A stretch of DNA of 7,921 bases. It comes from Actinomycetota bacterium. GTDB taxonomy: Bacteria > Actinomycetota > Actinomycetes > Streptosporangiales > Streptosporangiaceae. The stretch spans positions 1-7,921 of the forward strand of contig PLIQ01000393.1 of assembly GCA_003140115.1 (NCBI GenBank). Direction: 5' to 3'. This document shows, in pieces, positions 6,386 to 7,921 of the stretch (positions within the stretch are counted from its first letter, which is position 1; each line of letters opens with the position of its first letter). Under the pieces are notes generated by a model. The model saw only the letters and a list, made by a program, of their open reading frames with translations. It had not been told where the DNA came from and made no database searches. The position numbers and the translations under genes are program-made.

Positions 6386-7718
6386 CGCCGCCTCCAGAGG
6401 ACCGAGTAGTAGTAGTAGCTTGCGAAGAACCGGCAGGGTAGTAGTTCGCGAAGAACTGATGGTTGAGGGCGGCATCAAAATAGTGTTTTCTGTTGATCCA
6501 GATAAAGCCGTCCCCTTTGGAAATGACTGCGACATCGATTGGGCCGCCTACGGTCTCCGGATCGTGCGTGACACGGCGTTTGAACGAGGTTAGGCTGACC
6601 AGCGATTCTGCCATGCCAGCTAGCTCTTCCTTGGGAAGGTTGGCGACCGCGGAGACGACCGGCCGAACGTGGGACTGGACGCTGTAGGAGTCCAAACGCT
6701 CGAAGAACTGTTTCGCTGGAGTTGCTCTTACCTGATCGAACTGCCTGCGTAGGGTACTTTCGCGGCGCCCGGTTGCACCGGTGCCGATCACCAGGGCGTC
6801 GGCCAGTCCGGCGGCAAAATCTTCCAAAGCGTGCTCGACCTCTTGCCGGAAGGCTGGATCTATCCCCTCCAGAAACAGGCTCACCATATCGCCCTGCGCG
6901 AACGGGATAATCGCCGCCGGGTTACGGGAGCCAATGATGGCGGACTTTTCGGCGTTCTGCCGGACCTTTACAAAGCCCAGGAGAACGCCTTCCATGTCGA
7001 AGCTCACCACGCTGGGGAGGTAATCTTCTTCGCCAAACCCGGCAACGACGACGCCGGATACATTATCTGGGAACAAACTCGCGGTAAATACTAGACTTGC
7101 GATATCGATGAGGCGATTTCTCGGGGTGGGATCGACAGGGAGATTCTGGAAAGTATAATCAATGGCTGTCTCTATGCGGCGCCGCCACTGCTGCCGGATG
7201 CGCCGGGCGTGATTCGCCGGGCTGCCGGGCAGTCGATCGGCGCTGGTCCAAAGTGCGTGCGCCTTCCGGATACTCGCCGCCACGATAGCGCGGACCTGGC
7301 TGTCACCGATGGGGCCTGCCTGTGCGATCTTCTCGCGGATCTTGCCGTCGACATCGTCCAGTATCGGCCGGAATTGCCTGACCACTGACCCGAAAAGCTG
7401 CTGCTCTTGGAGTGCTTCGGTGAACATGAACTTATGTCCGTTGATGTAGGCGATAAGGCTGTCGGCGTAGTCCCGCAGATGGGGTAGCCGCTCCTCGCCT
7501 AGCTCGCCGCGAAAGCATTTAATTATTGTTTCCCAGGGCACCCCGGTAAGATTGCCCACCCCGTAAACCATTATTCCGACGGGTGCATATTTCGAAAGCA
7601 TAAAAAGCTTGTTTACCGAGTTGTAGATCTTCTGGCCGTCCGGATAATTTATGGTCATCGCGCTGTCCGCGGCGAGCGCCACCGCCTGAGAGTTCATGAC
7701 TGCGACCTCTGCGGTCAT
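6366..7718 (-). CDS. Uncharacterised protein, proteasome/HslV-like Ntn fold
   Basis: I do not recognise a named family for this 450-residue protein. Its two ends resemble proteasome-beta/HslV Ntn hydrolases. It starts Met-Thr-Ala-Glu; removal of Met would expose Thr1. Asp then falls at mature position 17 in AVALAADSAMT, as in proteasome subunits, and a Lys follows in NKLFMLSK (Lys37, Met numbering), near the catalytic Lys33 of proteasomes. VGIMVYGVGN (47-56) looks like the next strand. GVVVAGFGEED (222-232) with SFDMEGVLLG (239-248) resembles the AG-D...D-G strands. The helix at 366-382 followed by GGPIDVAVISKGDGF (391-405) resembles the C-terminal helix and strand. Long, mainly helical inserts lie at about 65-210 and 255-360. 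There is no signal peptide or membrane segment; the tail (430-450) is Thr/Gly-rich. AGGAG lies 6 nt before ATG 7718. GC is much lower than in the cys genes. Peptidase activity is a hypothesis only. Confidence 0.85.
   Translation of the reverse strand: MTAEVAVMNSQAVALAADSAMTINYPDGQKIYNSVNKLFMLSKYAPVGIMVYGVGNLTGVPWETIIKCFRGELGEERLPHLRDYADSLIAYINGHKFMFTEALQEQQLFGSVVRQFRPILDDVDGKIREKIAQAGPIGDSQVRAIVAASIRKAHALWTSADRLPGSPANHARRIRQQWRRRIETAIDYTFQNLPVDPTPRNRLIDIASLVFTASLFPDNVSGVVVAGFGEEDYLPSVVSFDMEGVLLGFVKVRQNAEKSAIIGSRNPAAIIPFAQGDMVSLFLEGIDPAFRQEVEHALEDFAAGLADALVIGTGATGRRESTLRRQFDQVRATPAKQFFERLDSYSVQSHVRPVVSAVANLPKEELAGMAESLVSLTSFKRRVTHDPETVGGPIDVAVISKGDGFIWINRKHYFDAALNHQFFANYYPAGSSQATTTTRSSGGGGARARK
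6391..6395 (-). promoter_or_regulatory. Ribosome binding site for the small ORF
   Basis: GGAGG on the minus strand lies 5 nt before GTG 6385. It coincides with Gly codons near the C-terminus of the upstream gene, so it may be a by-product of that Gly run, but its position in front of an open frame favours use. Confidence 0.45.
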
Positions 7719-7742
7719 CGGTGTCTCCTATGAAGGTCGCTT

Positions 7743-7781
7743 GCCCCGGTTGCGAACTGCTCGGCGTTTGCTGGCCGGGGC
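7743..7781 (-). promoter_or_regulatory. Leader hairpin before the proteasome-like gene
   Basis: The outer arms GCCCCGG (7743-7749) and CCGGGGC (7775-7781) pair perfectly over 7 bp. After a small internal bulge (TT against TGG) the inner arms GCGAAC (7752-7757) and GTTTGC (7766-7771) pair over 6 positions, one of them G-T, leaving an 8-nt loop. It ends 13 nt before the AGGAG ribosome site. No T-run follows, so an intrinsic terminator is unlikely; it could affect translation or RNA stability. Confidence 0.55.
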
Positions 7782-7875
7782 TCACGGAGAGGAGTCCGCC
7801 TGCCGGGCGGTCAGCACGTCTCGAATGGCAACGCGCCCCAAATTATGCGTCGGCTGGCCGCATCCATTGGATATC

Positions 7876-7921
7876 AAGCGGACGCACAGCAACCAGCGGC
7901 AAAGCGGACGCACGGCAACCA
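7876..7921. repeat. 20-bp direct repeats at 26-bp period, window edge
   Basis: Copies at 7876-7895 and 7902-7921 match at 19 of 20 bases and are separated by 6 nt (GCGGCA). The second copy ends on the last base of the window, so the array may continue. The spacing is far too short for CRISPR. It could be a minisatellite, a set of regulator binding sites, or iteron-like. Confidence 0.8.

Larger units (their letters stand above)
7719..7921. other. Upstream region of the proteasome-like gene
   Basis: There is no gene here. Reading along the minus strand from the window edge: two copies of a 20-bp direct repeat (7921-7876), a CATAAT hexamer (7847-7842) that could be a -10 but lacks a clear -35, a 5-bp stem around 7797-7811, a strong hairpin (7781-7743), and AGGAG (7729-7725) ahead of ATG 7718. 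A transcript starting just downstream of CATAAT would have a leader of more than 100 nt. Confidence 0.45.

Noticed and set aside
6403..6417. AGT trinucleotide run as a regulatory repeat
   Set aside because: It is simply four consecutive ACT codons encoding a Thr run in the tail of the proteasome-like protein.
5652..6593. 313-codon plus-strand open frame across the transporter 5' end
   Set aside because: It is antisense to the transporter, crosses the gap, and runs into the 3' end of the next gene; its composition is of shadow type.
7743..7781. Intrinsic terminator of an upstream gene
   Set aside because: The hairpin is not followed by a T-run on the minus strand, and no upstream coding end is visible.
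7876..7921. CRISPR array at the right edge
   Set aside because: The spacer would be only 6 nt and just two copies are visible.

Overview
This is a high-GC window from an actinobacterium. Separate CysD and CysN genes, a mycobacterial-style CysQ, a Ctc-type L25 with an acidic tail, and the tight overlapping gene order all fit. The genus cannot be fixed from the sequence. Every gene I can support lies on the minus strand, so the window reads right to left.

Right part (about 6190-7921): a 450-residue protein of unrecognised family (6366-7718) whose first and last parts resemble a proteasome/HslV-type Ntn-hydrolase fold, with Thr directly after the initiator Met. A 64-codon ORF (6191-6385) overlaps its 3' end and has its own GGAGG ribosome site. 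Both are clearly AT-richer than the rest of the window and look acquired. Upstream of them are a strong leader hairpin and, at the window edge, two copies of a 20-bp direct repeat at 26-bp period.

Middle (4737-6068): a 12-helix major facilitator of the DHA3 (MFS_3) type, probably an exporter, of intermediate GC.

Left part (163-4587): a tightly packed block in the order rplY/ctc, pth, cysQ, cysD, cysN. It couples two translation genes (ribosomal protein L25; peptidyl-tRNA hydrolase) to sulfate activation (ATP sulfurylase CysDN) and removal of the by-product PAP (CysQ). No APS kinase or PAPS reductase lies in the window. Junctions overlap by 4, 11 and 1 nt. The exception is pth/cysQ, where an exact 20-bp tandem duplication has moved the cysQ start away and left a 7-codon mini-ORF bridging the gap.

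Most notable: the proteasome-like gene and its small partner; a near-perfect 46-bp palindrome inserted in frame in cysQ; three further repeat expansions in or next to cysQ; and a probable CTG start for pth supported by a CTGA overlap and a well-placed ribosome site.
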